DNA of 30,678 nucleotides from a virus. A model generated the notes under the pieces. That model had not been told where the DNA came from. It saw only the letters and a program-made list of their open reading frames with translations, and ran no database searches. Of the stretch, positions 23,703-30,637 are shown piece after piece; position 1 is the stretch's first letter; every line of letters begins with the position of its first letter. The DNA lies in the IMG/VR virus record IMGVR_UViG_3300040801_004430, positions 1 to 30,678 of that record; one strand, written 5' to 3'. A program made the translations under genes and the position numbers.

Positions 23703-24326
23703 TCAGAGCAGCCCGTTCCGCTCCAACATCCTCAGGTAGTACCGCGCCATCTCCGGACTCACGTCGTAGACCTCGCTGACGTACTCGGGGTTCAACGAGT
23801 CGAGGTCCCGAAGAATTCTCCTCGGCATCATGACGAACCCCGCCCAGGCCCACGCCTGCCACTCGGGGTCACGGTACGCTTCGATGTCCGAGCGTCGATA
23901 GGTGGTCAGCCCGATCGCATTGCGGGAGGTGAACGCTTCGTGGAGCTGGTCGGCGTGAAGGATCGCGTGACCGAGCTCGTGCGCGATCGTTGCTCGAGCG
24001 CGATGTGTGAGGAAGGCGGGTTCGTAAACGGCGTGCCATTGTTCCTCGAGCACGAGGATCTCGATCTCGGGGTAGTCGTCGAAACGGGTCACGGCCTCGC
24101 ACTCACCGAGCTCGTCGGCCGATGCCGGCGAGATCGTCACATCGTAGTCCGGCAGATACCGAATGAGCCCTTTGATGTCGAGCGGCTCCGGACGGCGCAG
24201 CATGTCTGGCTGCCACTCCTCGAGAAAACGCTCGGCGCTTCGCTCCAGGTCCCACAGCGACTTCGGCTCAACTCGCGGGACCATCTCACGTGTCATGACT
24301 CGGCTTTCGATCATCTTCGGCATCAT
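23703..24326 (-). CDS. ImmA/IrrE-type metallopeptidase
   Basis: A 207-residue protein whose ATG overlaps the XRE2 stop (ATGA). The active site HELGH is at residues 116-120, in the context ARATIAHELGHAILHADQ, with a further acidic residue (about E150) in the helix YRRSDIEAYRDPEWQAWAWA as third ligand; FVMMPRR follows. This is the ImmA/IrrE family pattern. Such enzymes cleave a paired XRE repressor (ImmR in ICEBs1) and so trigger prophage induction. Its partner is the XRE2 gene next to it, with which it would be cotranscribed. Confidence 0.88.
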   Translation of the reverse strand: MMPKMIESRVMTREMVPRVEPKSLWDLERSAERFLEEWQPDMLRRPEPLDIKGLIRYLPDYDVTISPASADELGECEAVTRFDDYPEIEILVLEEQWHAVYEPAFLTHRARATIAHELGHAILHADQLHEAFTSRNAIGLTTYRRSDIEAYRDPEWQAWAWAGFVMMPRRILRDLDSLNPEYVSEVYDVSPEMARYYLRMLERNGLL

Positions 24327-24670
24327 CCCCTCCCGGACAACAACTCAATAAGGCGGTTCATCTTCTCGTCCGTGAGAGTTGTGGTCGTCATTCTGCGGGC
24401 AAGCTCGAGCGCAAGGCCGGCGTCGGCGCCGTCGTCGATATCAAGCTCCATCGTCTCGTCGAGCTCGGCGCGCGTCTCCATCTCATCGAGGTCGAGGCAG
24501 TCGATCGCCTCGCTGATCACCTTCCAGTGCGAACGATCGAGCCGTTTCTTGCCGCGCTCGACCTGAGACAGAAACACGTCTGACAGGCCCACCTGGTCGG
24601 CCAGCGACCGCAACGAGAGCCCTTCTTCTTTTCGACAGGCGCGCAAATAGCGCCCGAGGTGCGTCTTCAT
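24323..24670 (-). CDS. XRE-family transcriptional regulator 2, partner of the ImmA-like peptidase
   Basis: I choose the ATG at 24670, with GGAGG six bases upstream, giving 115 residues; the frame to 24724 runs through the operator. Residues 1-60 are the HTH: LGRYLRACRKEEGLSLRSLA, DQVGLSDVFLSQVERGKKRL, then a helix with WKVISEAIDCLDL. The remainder is acidic, helical and ends LIELLSGRG, the usual make-up of ImmR-like repressors with a C-terminal oligomerisation/cleavage part. It is likely autoregulated through the CTGAA-N6-TTCAG operator between its promoter boxes. ImmA-type cleavage would switch it off. Confidence 0.88.
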   Translation of the reverse strand: MKTHLGRYLRACRKEEGLSLRSLADQVGLSDVFLSQVERGKKRLDRSHWKVISEAIDCLDLDEMETRAELDETMELDIDDGADAGLALELARRMTTTTLTDEKMNRLIELLSGRG

Positions 24671-24695
24671 GGCGACCTCCGTTTGAACGGATCGC

Positions 24696-24724
24696 AAGGT
24701 ACTGAACAATTTTTCAGCAGTCAA
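24696..24724 (-). promoter_or_regulatory. XRE2-ImmA promoter with an operator in the spacer
   Basis: On the minus strand TTGACT (24724-24719) and TACCTT (24701-24696) are 17 bases apart. The palindrome CTGAACAATTTTTCAG (24702-24717), CTGAA-N6-TTCAG, fills the spacer. Binding there would block the promoter, so XRE2 most likely represses itself. Confidence 0.65.
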
Positions 24725-24727
24725 CCC

Positions 24728-24771
24728 TTGCGAACCGAAATTGGTTCGCGTAACACTGAAAACCTGTTCAG
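24728..24771 (+). promoter_or_regulatory. Possible rightward early promoter with two inverted repeats
   Basis: TTGCGA (24728-24733) and TAACAC (24751-24756) are 17 bases apart, each a modest match. GCGAACC/GGTTCGC (24730-24736 and 24743-24749) lies across the -35 box and spacer, and CTGAAAACCTGTTCAG (24756-24771), the second CTGAA-N6-TTCAG copy, starts at the -10 end. XRE2 bound there could repress the 24799 gene. Which protein binds the first repeat is unknown. Confidence 0.5.
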
Positions 24772-24798
24772 CAACTAGCGCGAGACAAGGGGAGCGCG

Positions 24799-25041
24799 AT
24801 GAAGACGAAGTCAGAATGGTTCACCGAGATCGTGCGAAGCGATCAGATCTCGGAAGACGAGAAGCGGGCGATCGCCCTGCTCTACCGCCGCATAAGTCGT
24901 TTGGGGTCCGACCTCGTCGGTTTTCGCTTGACCGATGACGATAGTATCGTTACTTATCGTTACATCGACATCGAGGAAGGTGATGACAGACACAGAAAGC
25001 AGACCCGAAACGAGATGGCTGACCATTCAGGAGGCGGCTGA
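24799..25041 (+). CDS. Small unknown protein, first gene of the rightward early operon
   Basis: An 80-residue protein with GGGGAG before its ATG. It begins TKSEWFTEIVRSDQISEDEKRAI, then has a helix (ALLYRRISRLGSDLVGFRL), and a strand-like TYRYIDIEEG; the last 20 residues are polar and probably only the result of overlap. The 59-base overlap with the next gene, and the promoter and operator at 24928-24956 inside it, are unusual. No family is recognised. Confidence 0.55.
   Translation: MKTKSEWFTEIVRSDQISEDEKRAIALLYRRISRLGSDLVGFRLTDDDSIVTYRYIDIEEGDDRHRKQTRNEMADHSGGG
24928..24956 (+). promoter_or_regulatory. Rightward promoter with the same operator as the leftward early promoter
   Basis: TTGACC (24928-24933, five of six) is followed by 17 bases and a weak -10 TACTTA (24951-24956). 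CGATAGTATCG (24939-24949) lies five bases after the -35 box and one base before the -10 box, exactly as at 21543-21571. It would drive the excisionase-like and recombination genes. It lies inside the 24799 gene. Confidence 0.65.
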
Positions 25042-25213
25042 GTATCTCGGCCTATCACCGGACTACCTGTACCGGCGCCGAAAGGCAGGAAAGCCCCCGG
25101 TCTGGTCTCACATCCCCGATTCCAAGGTGATTCGATACGACATCGCTGACCTCGACGCCTTCATGGAGCAGCACAAGCAAGATGCTGCGACTCAAGAAGC
25201 GCCGGCCGCATAA
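24983..25213 (+). CDS. Excisionase-like HTH protein
   Basis: The ATG at 24983 has GAGGAAGG just upstream and gives 76 residues; the frame also extends back to 24935 but without a ribosome site. The protein has the single-domain helix-turn-helix order WLTIQEAAEYLGLSPDYLYR, then RRKAGKPPVW, SKVIRYDIADLDAFMEQ, the HTH_17/MerR-like DNA-binding pattern of phage excisionases and small regulators. It lies right after the operator-controlled promoter. No integrase is in the window, so its role as excisionase is not proven; it could be an early transcription factor. Confidence 0.75.
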   Translation: MTDTESRPETRWLTIQEAAEYLGLSPDYLYRRRKAGKPPVWSHIPDSKVIRYDIADLDAFMEQHKQDAATQEAPAA

Positions 25214-25274
25214 AAAATGCGCCTCCCGAGCTGCCACTCGAAAGGCGCGAACCAACCACGGAGACCTATCCACC

Positions 25275-25790
25275 ATGGCTGACTCGCAGATCGTAAACAT
25301 CGTCTCGCCAGAACACAACTGTCCCTCGTGCGGCGGAGAGCGCTGCGTCACCCCGGCGGCCGTCCATCTGGACAGCTCCGTCGTCGAGGTGACGCAGCCC
25401 GTCCACCCGTGCCCCGAGTGCACGGACGGAGCCGGTCCACGAAAGCCGCTCGAAGTCCGGCTCGACGACGGGTCATTCATCATCGAGGTGGCGAAGGGTC
25501 TGGCGACGGTGAGTCAGCCAGACGGCGAGCTCCTTCTCGCCCTTCGTCCAGTCGCTCGCGACGGCTGGACCGACGACGAGATCATCGGCCAGGCGTTCGA
25601 CCTCGGTTGGAAGTTCGGCGTCATCAAACCGGTGAGCGACGAACGGCGGCTTGCGAGCGGGCAGCTCGAGAAACTGGCGAACGCGCTCGCGCTCGCCGTC
25701 GACGATCAGCTCGACCGAGCAGACGGTGATCGCGCCGTCAAACTCGCATCCGCCCTCAACCTCATTCGACTCGCACAGAAGCGGCTTTGA
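25275..25790 (+). CDS. Zinc-ribbon-containing protein of unknown function
   Basis: I choose the ATG at 25275 (GGAGA upstream); an upstream extension to 25182 overlaps the previous gene. The product has 171 residues. Two CxxC pairs, NCPSCGGERC and HPCPECTDG, lie within the first 60 residues and could bind one zinc ion. The rest has a beta-rich centre (GSFIIEVAKGLATVSQ) and a C-terminal helical part (GQLEKLANALALAVDDQ, AVKLASALNLIRLAQ). Its stop overlaps the start of the ERF gene (TTGA). A role in the recombination module is inferred from position only. Confidence 0.6.
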   Translation: MADSQIVNIVSPEHNCPSCGGERCVTPAAVHLDSSVVEVTQPVHPCPECTDGAGPRKPLEVRLDDGSFIIEVAKGLATVSQPDGELLLALRPVARDGWTDDEIIGQAFDLGWKFGVIKPVSDERRLASGQLEKLANALALAVDDQLDRADGDRAVKLASALNLIRLAQKRL

Positions 25791-26554
25791 GCCGCACGTC
25801 GACACCACTTGGGCACGCCGAAGACGGCGAGCTCGTCACACGGACCTACGCACTTACGGACGGCAGCATGGACAAAGGAAGTCTCGCCAGAAAGATCTCG
25901 GAGGTCACGGCCGCGGTGAAGCATCCGCCGCAGTCGGGCTTCCACAAGTTCAATAAGTTTCACTACAGCACGCGCGACGACATCTTCGGGGTCATCCGGG
26001 GTGAGCTCGCGCAACGGAAAGTCGCGGTACTCCCGTCGATCCTGTCGGTCCGCCACGAGGACACGGGGCGTACGACCAAGAGCGGGAACCCCATCTCGCG
26101 GATCGTAGTGCGCGTGTCGGTCGCCCTGGTCGACTCGGAGTCCGGAGAGGAGTTCGAGCAGACGTGGGAAGGCGAGTCGCACACCGACGACGACAAGGGC
26201 GTGCAGCAGGCGGTCACGCAGGCACTCAGGTTCTGGGCGACGAACACCTTCATGTTGCTCGACGGTTCCGACGAGCAGCTCCACGGCAACGCCGGCACCC
26301 AGAACGAAACGGTTCATCGTCAGTCGGCGGACAGCCCCGCCGACACCATCAAGGCTCGACTGAAGCGACTCGGCTTCAGTGACCAGCAGCAGAACGGCTT
26401 CCTTCAGTTCATCGCGACGACCGAAAACGTCGGCTCGATCGCAGACGTCCATCCTGGCCGACTCCAGATGTGGGCGAGCCGCATGAACGCATCCCCCGAT
26501 AACGAGGCCCGAGACAAGGTCCTCAACGTCCTCAACGAACAGGAGGCAGCATGA
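25787..26554 (+). CDS. ERF-family single-strand annealing protein
   Basis: From the TTG at 25787, overlapping the upstream stop, the product has 255 residues; an ATG at 25869 gives 228 and starts closer to the conserved part, so either start is possible. The core has [39 protein letters not shown], then [20 protein letters not shown] and [20 protein letters not shown], the order of ERF proteins (short start helix, F.Y....D....I, later T.A.RY...N.F.L). ERF anneals complementary single strands in phage recombination, working with an exonuclease and SSB, which are the next genes. The C-terminus ends in a helical tail. Confidence 0.82.
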   Translation: MSRTSTPLGHAEDGELVTRTYALTDGSMDKGSLARKISEVTAAVKHPPQSGFHKFNKFHYSTRDDIFGVIRGELAQRKVAVLPSILSVRHEDTGRTTKSGNPISRIVVRVSVALVDSESGEEFEQTWEGESHTDDDKGVQQAVTQALRFWATNTFMLLDGSDEQLHGNAGTQNETVHRQSADSPADTIKARLKRLGFSDQQQNGFLQFIATTENVGSIADVHPGRLQMWASRMNASPDNEARDKVLNVLNEQEAA

Positions 26555-26970
26555 ACAGGGTCATTCTTATCGGAAACCTCGGAGCCGACCCTGAACTTCG
26601 CTACACGCAGGGCGGATCGGCTGTTTGCAACTTCTCGATCGCGACGAACGAGAAGTGGAAGGACGGCAACGGCCAGCTCCAGGAGCACACAGAATGGTCC
26701 AAGATCGTCGTCTGGGGAAAGCAGGGCGAGAACTGCGAGAAGTACCTGTCGAAGGGTCGTCAGGTCGCCGTCGAAGGAAAGCTCCGCACGAACAAGTGGA
26801 CCGACAACGACGGCAACGAGCGTTGGTCGACCGAGATCATCGCTCAAAACGTCCAGTTTCTCTCCGGCGGCGACGGTGTGCCGGCCGGTGGTGGTGGGCG
26901 TCAGCGCCGAACGCCGCCGGCTCAGGAGAACTTCGACCAGTCGTTCAACGACGACGACATACCGTTCTAG
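26551..26970 (+). CDS. ssb: Single-stranded DNA-binding protein
   Basis: A 139-residue protein, ATG overlapping the ERF stop (ATGA). Residues 1-105 form the OB fold, with [51 protein letters not shown] and [12 protein letters not shown] in the usual order. A Gly-rich linker follows, and the end is DDDIPF, the acidic tip by which SSB recruits partner enzymes. It coats single-stranded DNA in replication and recombination. Strong match to bacterial SSB over its full length. Confidence 0.95.
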   Translation: MNRVILIGNLGADPELRYTQGGSAVCNFSIATNEKWKDGNGQLQEHTEWSKIVVWGKQGENCEKYLSKGRQVAVEGKLRTNKWTDNDGNERWSTEIIAQNVQFLSGGDGVPAGGGGRQRRTPPAQENFDQSFNDDDIPF

Positions 26971-27081
26971 CCGTGGCTGCCAAGGGTGCTCGAGGGGTGG
27001 GTTCGCTGTGCTGAGAGATGGACGAGCACTTCAAAAACGTGGGTGAGCACAGACCGTGGTCCCGGGTGGACGGGACACTCT

Positions 27082-27169
27082 GGCGAGACTGAACGGCCGA
27101 GCGAAGGATGGCGCTCGGAGTAGGTCGGCAAGCTGCCAGCTTGCGCAGGTTCGAGTCCTGCTCTCGCCA
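27082..27169 (+). tRNA. tRNA-like element 1 (acceptor stem and T arm, body not canonical)
   Basis: The 3' part is a clear T arm GCAGG-TTCGAGT-CCTGC (27145-27161), followed by TCTCGCC, which pairs perfectly with GGCGAGA at 27082-27088; the discriminator is A. The whole is 88 bases. A stem GCAAG-CTGCCAG-CTTGC (27128-27144) could be an anticodon arm with T33 and anticodon GCC (Gly), but then no variable loop is left, and the D-side segment is 39 bases long with a stem CCGAGCG/CGCTCGG. It is therefore either an unusual tRNA or a tRNA-like RNA. CCA is not encoded. Confidence 0.5.
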
Positions 27170-27248
27170 CTTCCCCGAAGGCACTCCCCCCGGCCTTCAA
27201 AACACGGACGTAGGGTACCCGTCGCGGCCACTGCGAGAGTGTGGCGTC

Positions 27249-27315
27249 TGGCAGCGATCGGTCTACGGCGACCACTCCCCCTCCAGCCGTATCGGGTTCG
27301 ACTCCCGAGCTGCCA
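27249..27315 (+). tRNA. tRNA-like element 2 (acceptor stem and T arm, shortened body)
   Basis: The T arm TCGGG-TTCGACT-CCCGA (27292-27308) is followed by GCTGCCA, perfectly complementary to TGGCAGC at 27249-27255. The inner part is only 36 bases and holds GGTC-TACGGC-GACC and the longer TACGGC/GCCGTA stem rather than D and anticodon arms. A start at 27241 (GTGGC) would give the usual 76 bases but a poorer acceptor stem. No anticodon can be assigned. It lies 75 bases before the exonuclease gene start. Confidence 0.45.
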
Positions 27316-27326
27316 CTTGCCGCGCT

Positions 27327-27342
27327 GGCCCAAGGATGGGCC
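27327..27342. repeat. Hairpin before the exonuclease gene
   Basis: GGCCCA-AGGA-TGGGCC is a perfect six-base stem with a four-base loop, between tRNA-like element 2 and the exonuclease start. The region 26971-27390 has no protein gene; its first 110 bases (26971-27081) show only short dyads and no clear promoter. Confidence 0.4.
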
Positions 27343-27390
27343 CAACGCCGGGCGACCGGGGCGCGGCACTTCACACACGAGGAGGTCACG

Positions 27391-29655
27391 GTGGTCGATG
27401 TGCCATGGACAACGATGGAAGAGCTCCGAGAGAGCGAGGGACTTGCCGCGGCCAGGTTCGTGAAGGCCTGGCGGTCCGGCGAGTTGCTTCGCGGTAAGCG
27501 CGTCGAGATGCAGCAAGTCGACGGGCAGCGCTACTGGAGGATGGTCAACCCCAACGCCGATGCTGAGCCCGCTGAGGAAGTCAGTAGCCAGGAACGCGGG
27601 ATCGTCATTACCGAAGAGACCGACGTCGTCGAAGAGGAGTTGGATTTGGTTCCGACCGCTCAGCCCGAAGAGACCGACGTCGTCGAAGAAGTTTCGGAGC
27701 TTGCACCCGCCGAACCTGATGAACCCGAAGAAACCGAAGCCGCCGAGGGGGAGCCGGAACTTGAGCCCGGAGCCCCGCGCCTCGAGGACTCGAAGATACA
27801 CGGGCGAACTGTAAACGGACTGGTTGCGGCCGGGCTCGAGACATCCGCTGACGTCGTCGCGTTTATCGACGACGCGGCCGACGCGGATGCTGCAGTCGAA
27901 AGGCTGACGGAGATCGACGGCGTTGGCCAGAAAGGAGCAGCCGACGTCATTGCCTGGGTCCAGTTTGTTGAGGACTGGACAGGTGCAGGAGCCGATCCCG
28001 AGACCTTCGGCGCATTGGAAGTGGGCGACGAGTTTCTCGCCACGTCCTCTGGTAAACGCTTCCTGAAGGTCGAGCCGTCGCGTCGCGAGAATGGCACCCC
28101 GTACAACGCGCTTCGTTGCTTCGAATTCGACGGCGACGAGCGGACGTTCTTCGCTGCCGACAGCCAGATCGACGCCATCCCCGGCGGCGACATCCACTGC
28201 CCCGAATGTGGCGGTTGGTTCGACCGCGCTCCATTTGACGCCTACGAGGCCGGATCAGTCGCGGTCTGCGAGGCCGATGGAGATCCGGATCGCGGCGACT
28301 GTGGCGTCAGGTTCTGTATTAGCGGTTTCTTGGACGGCGAGTGGGTCGTCGTCGGCATGGTCGAGACCGAGATTGTCGAAGAGGCAGTTAAACACGCGAT
28401 CGATGCGAACGAAGTGGAGTCGCTCGAAGAGGAGTCGCTCGAAGAGGAGTCGCTCGAAGTGGAGTCGCTCGAAGAGGAGCCGCTCGAAGTGGAGTCGCTC
28501 GAAGAGGAGGAAGACAGCGCCGACGACCTGTCAGACATCGACTTCACTTTCGCCGACGTCGGCAATGAGGATGAGCCCGACACCGAAAGTAGCCAGGTCG
28601 AGCCGCTCGAAGAACCCACGGCCGAGCCGTTCAGCCTCGATGCATTCTGGGGCGAGCCGGACGCGGAGCTCGTCCCGGAACACGAACGCCTTCACCCTGC
28701 CCTTTCGGCTTGTAGGCCCGCGTCCATCATTCCGGAAGCACCAGACTCCGACGAGTGGTTGCGTCTTCGTGCCCACGGCGTCGGCTCATCAGACGCTGGC
28801 GCCATACTCGGTGTTTCGCCGCACGCGAGCGCACTCGACATCTGGAAGACGAAGGTCGGCGAAGACGCTGACTCCAAACCATGGCTCGAGCCGTACTCAG
28901 ACTTCGGAACGTGGTTCGAACCCTTCCTGCTCGACTACTGCGAGCTTACGTCCGGCCGCGCGATTACCGCCGGCGACGACCTCGGAACGCTGCGCTCGGT
29001 CATCTGGCCGAGGGCTCAGGCAAACCTCGACGGGCTCGACGACTTGGGAGTCATCGAGGAACTGAAGACATCGAGCGAAATATGGGACGAAGTGCCGCCG
29101 GCATACGTCGCCCAGGCGCAACACCAGATGTACGTCACGGGCTGCGATGAGGCTCGAGTACGACAGTTCATCTGCCCGGTCGACCGGCCGGCGGTAATGA
29201 AGCTGCTCGAGCGCGGCGTATCCGAGCAGCTCGTCGCCGAATGGCTCTTCGATGTCGGCGAGGTCGTAACCTGGGTCGTCGAACGTGACGACGACTACAT
29301 CGCGCGCCTGGTCGAGCTCGAGCAACAGTTTTGGGCATGCGTCGAGGCGGGCGTCGAGCCGATCGAGAACGACCCTGACGGCGAGATCGACCTTACCGAC
29401 GATCCGAAGGTGTTCGCGGCGATGAAGGAGTTCGCCGCCCTGAAGACCTCGGTCGCTGTCTACAAACCGGAAATGAAAGCGGTCGAGCGCGCAAAGAAGA
29501 AGGCGCGCAAGGAGATCGAGCGCGCCGTCTCACTCCTGAAAGAAAAGCCCAAGCGGGTCGTCGTCGGCGACCACAAAGCAACGCTCGTCGAGCGCTACGA
29601 CAACCAGTACTGGAACCTGTACCCGGGGGAGGAACATGACCGCATCATCTTCTGA
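27391..29655 (+). CDS. YqaJ-type viral recombinase/exonuclease with extra N-terminal domains
   Basis: I choose the GTG at 27391 because GGAGG lies five bases upstream; the frame extends back through the tRNA-like elements. The product has 754 residues. Order: an N-terminal 50-residue unit (WTTMEELRESEGLAAARFV), an acidic linker, a helix-hairpin-helix-like part (about 135-190, with LTEIDGVGQKGAADVIAWV), a zinc-ribbon-like part (HCPECGG at about 269, later CGVRFC), six copies of a five-residue repeat (341-370), and the YqaJ nuclease at about 450-700. The catalytic residues are visible: GVGSSDAGAILG, the Asp in ANLDGL (Asp547) and EELK (Glu557, Lys559). It resects DNA ends so that ERF can anneal strands. 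Confidence 0.85.
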   Translation: MVDVPWTTMEELRESEGLAAARFVKAWRSGELLRGKRVEMQQVDGQRYWRMVNPNADAEPAEEVSSQERGIVITEETDVVEEELDLVPTAQPEETDVVEEVSELAPAEPDEPEETEAAEGEPELEPGAPRLEDSKIHGRTVNGLVAAGLETSADVVAFIDDAADADAAVERLTEIDGVGQKGAADVIAWVQFVEDWTGAGADPETFGALEVGDEFLATSSGKRFLKVEPSRRENGTPYNALRCFEFDGDERTFFAADSQIDAIPGGDIHCPECGGWFDRAPFDAYEAGSVAVCEADGDPDRGDCGVRFCISGFLDGEWVVVGMVETEIVEEAVKHAIDANEVESLEEESLEEESLEVESLEEEPLEVESLEEEEDSADDLSDIDFTFADVGNEDEPDTESSQVEPLEEPTAEPFSLDAFWGEPDAELVPEHERLHPALSACRPASIIPEAPDSDEWLRLRAHGVGSSDAGAILGVSPHASALDIWKTKVGEDADSKPWLEPYSDFGTWFEPFLLDYCELTSGRAITAGDDLGTLRSVIWPRAQANLDGLDDLGVIEELKTSSEIWDEVPPAYVAQAQHQMYVTGCDEARVRQFICPVDRPAVMKLLERGVSEQLVAEWLFDVGEVVTWVVERDDDYIARLVELEQQFWACVEAGVEPIENDPDGEIDLTDDPKVFAAMKEFAALKTSVAVYKPEMKAVERAKKKARKEIERAVSLLKEKPKRVVVGDHKATLVERYDNQYWNLYPGEEHDRIIF
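28411..28515 (+). repeat. Fifteen-base tandem repeat inside the exonuclease gene
   Basis: Six full copies of GAAGWGGAGYCGCTC (28411-28500) and a seventh, diverged one. They code for EVESL or EEESL units in an acidic linker. Copies differ at few positions (GTG or GAG, TCG or CCG), so they are recent and likely vary in number between relatives. Confidence 0.9.
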
Positions 29656-30637
29656 AATTCCGTTCGAGCCCGCGCCCGACGAGAAGAGTGGACCGCCGAT
29701 CGTGACCGTGGCCGACGTCGCCGCGCACGATGGCAGACTCGTCTTCGTCAAAGCCGCCGTTGCGGCAGCCGAGATCGGCACCGCTTCAAACGGCAGCGCG
29801 TTCGCTAAGCTCGAGCTCGTCGACCGAACCGGAACAATTGGCGCGAAGAAGTGGGACACGCCCGAACTCCCATTCGAGGCCGGCGACGTCATCGGGGTGA
29901 AGGCGAGGGTCGATTCTTGGAAGGGAACGGCGCAACTCGTCATCGAGTCGATGCGCGTGCTCGAGGAAGACCCGAGCGACTTCGTTCGCGCCTCGCACTT
30001 CAGCCAGGACGAACTCGACGAATACCTCGACGCGACGCTGCAGCTCATCGGCGGTGAGTGCGGCGAGGTCGTGCGTTCCATCTTCGAGGACACATCGATC
30101 CGCGCGAAGTTCCTGCAGGCACCCGCGGCGCAGCGGAACCACCACGCCTACGAACGCGGGCTGGCCGAACACGTCGTATCGATGGCGAAGCTCGCGGACA
30201 AAGTCGTTGAGCACTACGCGACGATGTACCAGCACCTCGACGTGTCGATCGACCGCGACCTGGTCGTCGCCGGCGTGCTGCTGCATGACCTCGGCAAGGC
30301 CCTCGAGTTCGAACGCGACGGGGTCGCCTGGACGACGAACCTCGACGCCGAGCTGATCCGGCACATTCCGCAGTGCGCGACCATGATCCACGACGCGTGC
30401 ATGGCGACTCTTGCCTCCGACGATACGCGACGTCGATTGCTCCACGTTGTGCTCGCCCACCACGGCCGACTCGAGTACGGCTCGCCGGTTGTTCCGAAAC
30501 TCATCGAAGCCCAGCTCGTCCACCTCATCGACATGATGGACTCGCGATTTGCGATGTTCGTCGAGGCGCTCTCCGGAATGGAACCCGGCGACGTCTCCGA
30601 ATGGGTGCGTCCGCTCGGCGGGAGGGTCGTGCGATGA
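29636..30637 (+). CDS. OB-fold/HD-domain nuclease (YhaM-like 3'-5' exoribonuclease family)
   Basis: A 333-residue protein with GGGGGAGGAAC before its ATG, overlapping the exonuclease stop by 20 bases. Residues about 20-110 are an OB fold (VADVAAHDGRLVFVKAAV, AKLELVDRTGTIGAKKWD, VIGVKARVDSWKGTAQLVI). Residues about 155-320 are an HD domain: HAYERGLAEHVVSMAKLAD, LLHDLGK with His217-Asp218, HHGRLEYG and LVHLIDMMDSR. That is the YhaM order. YhaM-type enzymes remove nucleotides from the 3' end of RNA and DNA. It belongs to the recombination operon, so a role in trimming ends or clearing host RNA is inferred. The next gene starts within its stop (ATGA). Confidence 0.82.
   Translation: MTASSSEIPFEPAPDEKSGPPIVTVADVAAHDGRLVFVKAAVAAAEIGTASNGSAFAKLELVDRTGTIGAKKWDTPELPFEAGDVIGVKARVDSWKGTAQLVIESMRVLEEDPSDFVRASHFSQDELDEYLDATLQLIGGECGEVVRSIFEDTSIRAKFLQAPAAQRNHHAYERGLAEHVVSMAKLADKVVEHYATMYQHLDVSIDRDLVVAGVLLHDLGKALEFERDGVAWTTNLDAELIRHIPQCATMIHDACMATLASDDTRRRLLHVVLAHHGRLEYGSPVVPKLIEAQLVHLIDMMDSRFAMFVEALSGMEPGDVSEWVRPLGGRVVR

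Noticed and set aside
27021-27170. Selenocysteine tRNA for element 1 because of its length
   Set aside because: No TCA anticodon and no eight-base acceptor or long D stem of tRNA-Sec can be formed.
27031-28197. Leftward frame of 388 codons
   Set aside because: It crosses the tRNA-like elements and the exonuclease N-terminus on the other strand and has no family resemblance.
28411-28515. CRISPR array
   Set aside because: The 15-base units are directly joined without spacers and keep the reading frame; it is a coding tandem repeat.
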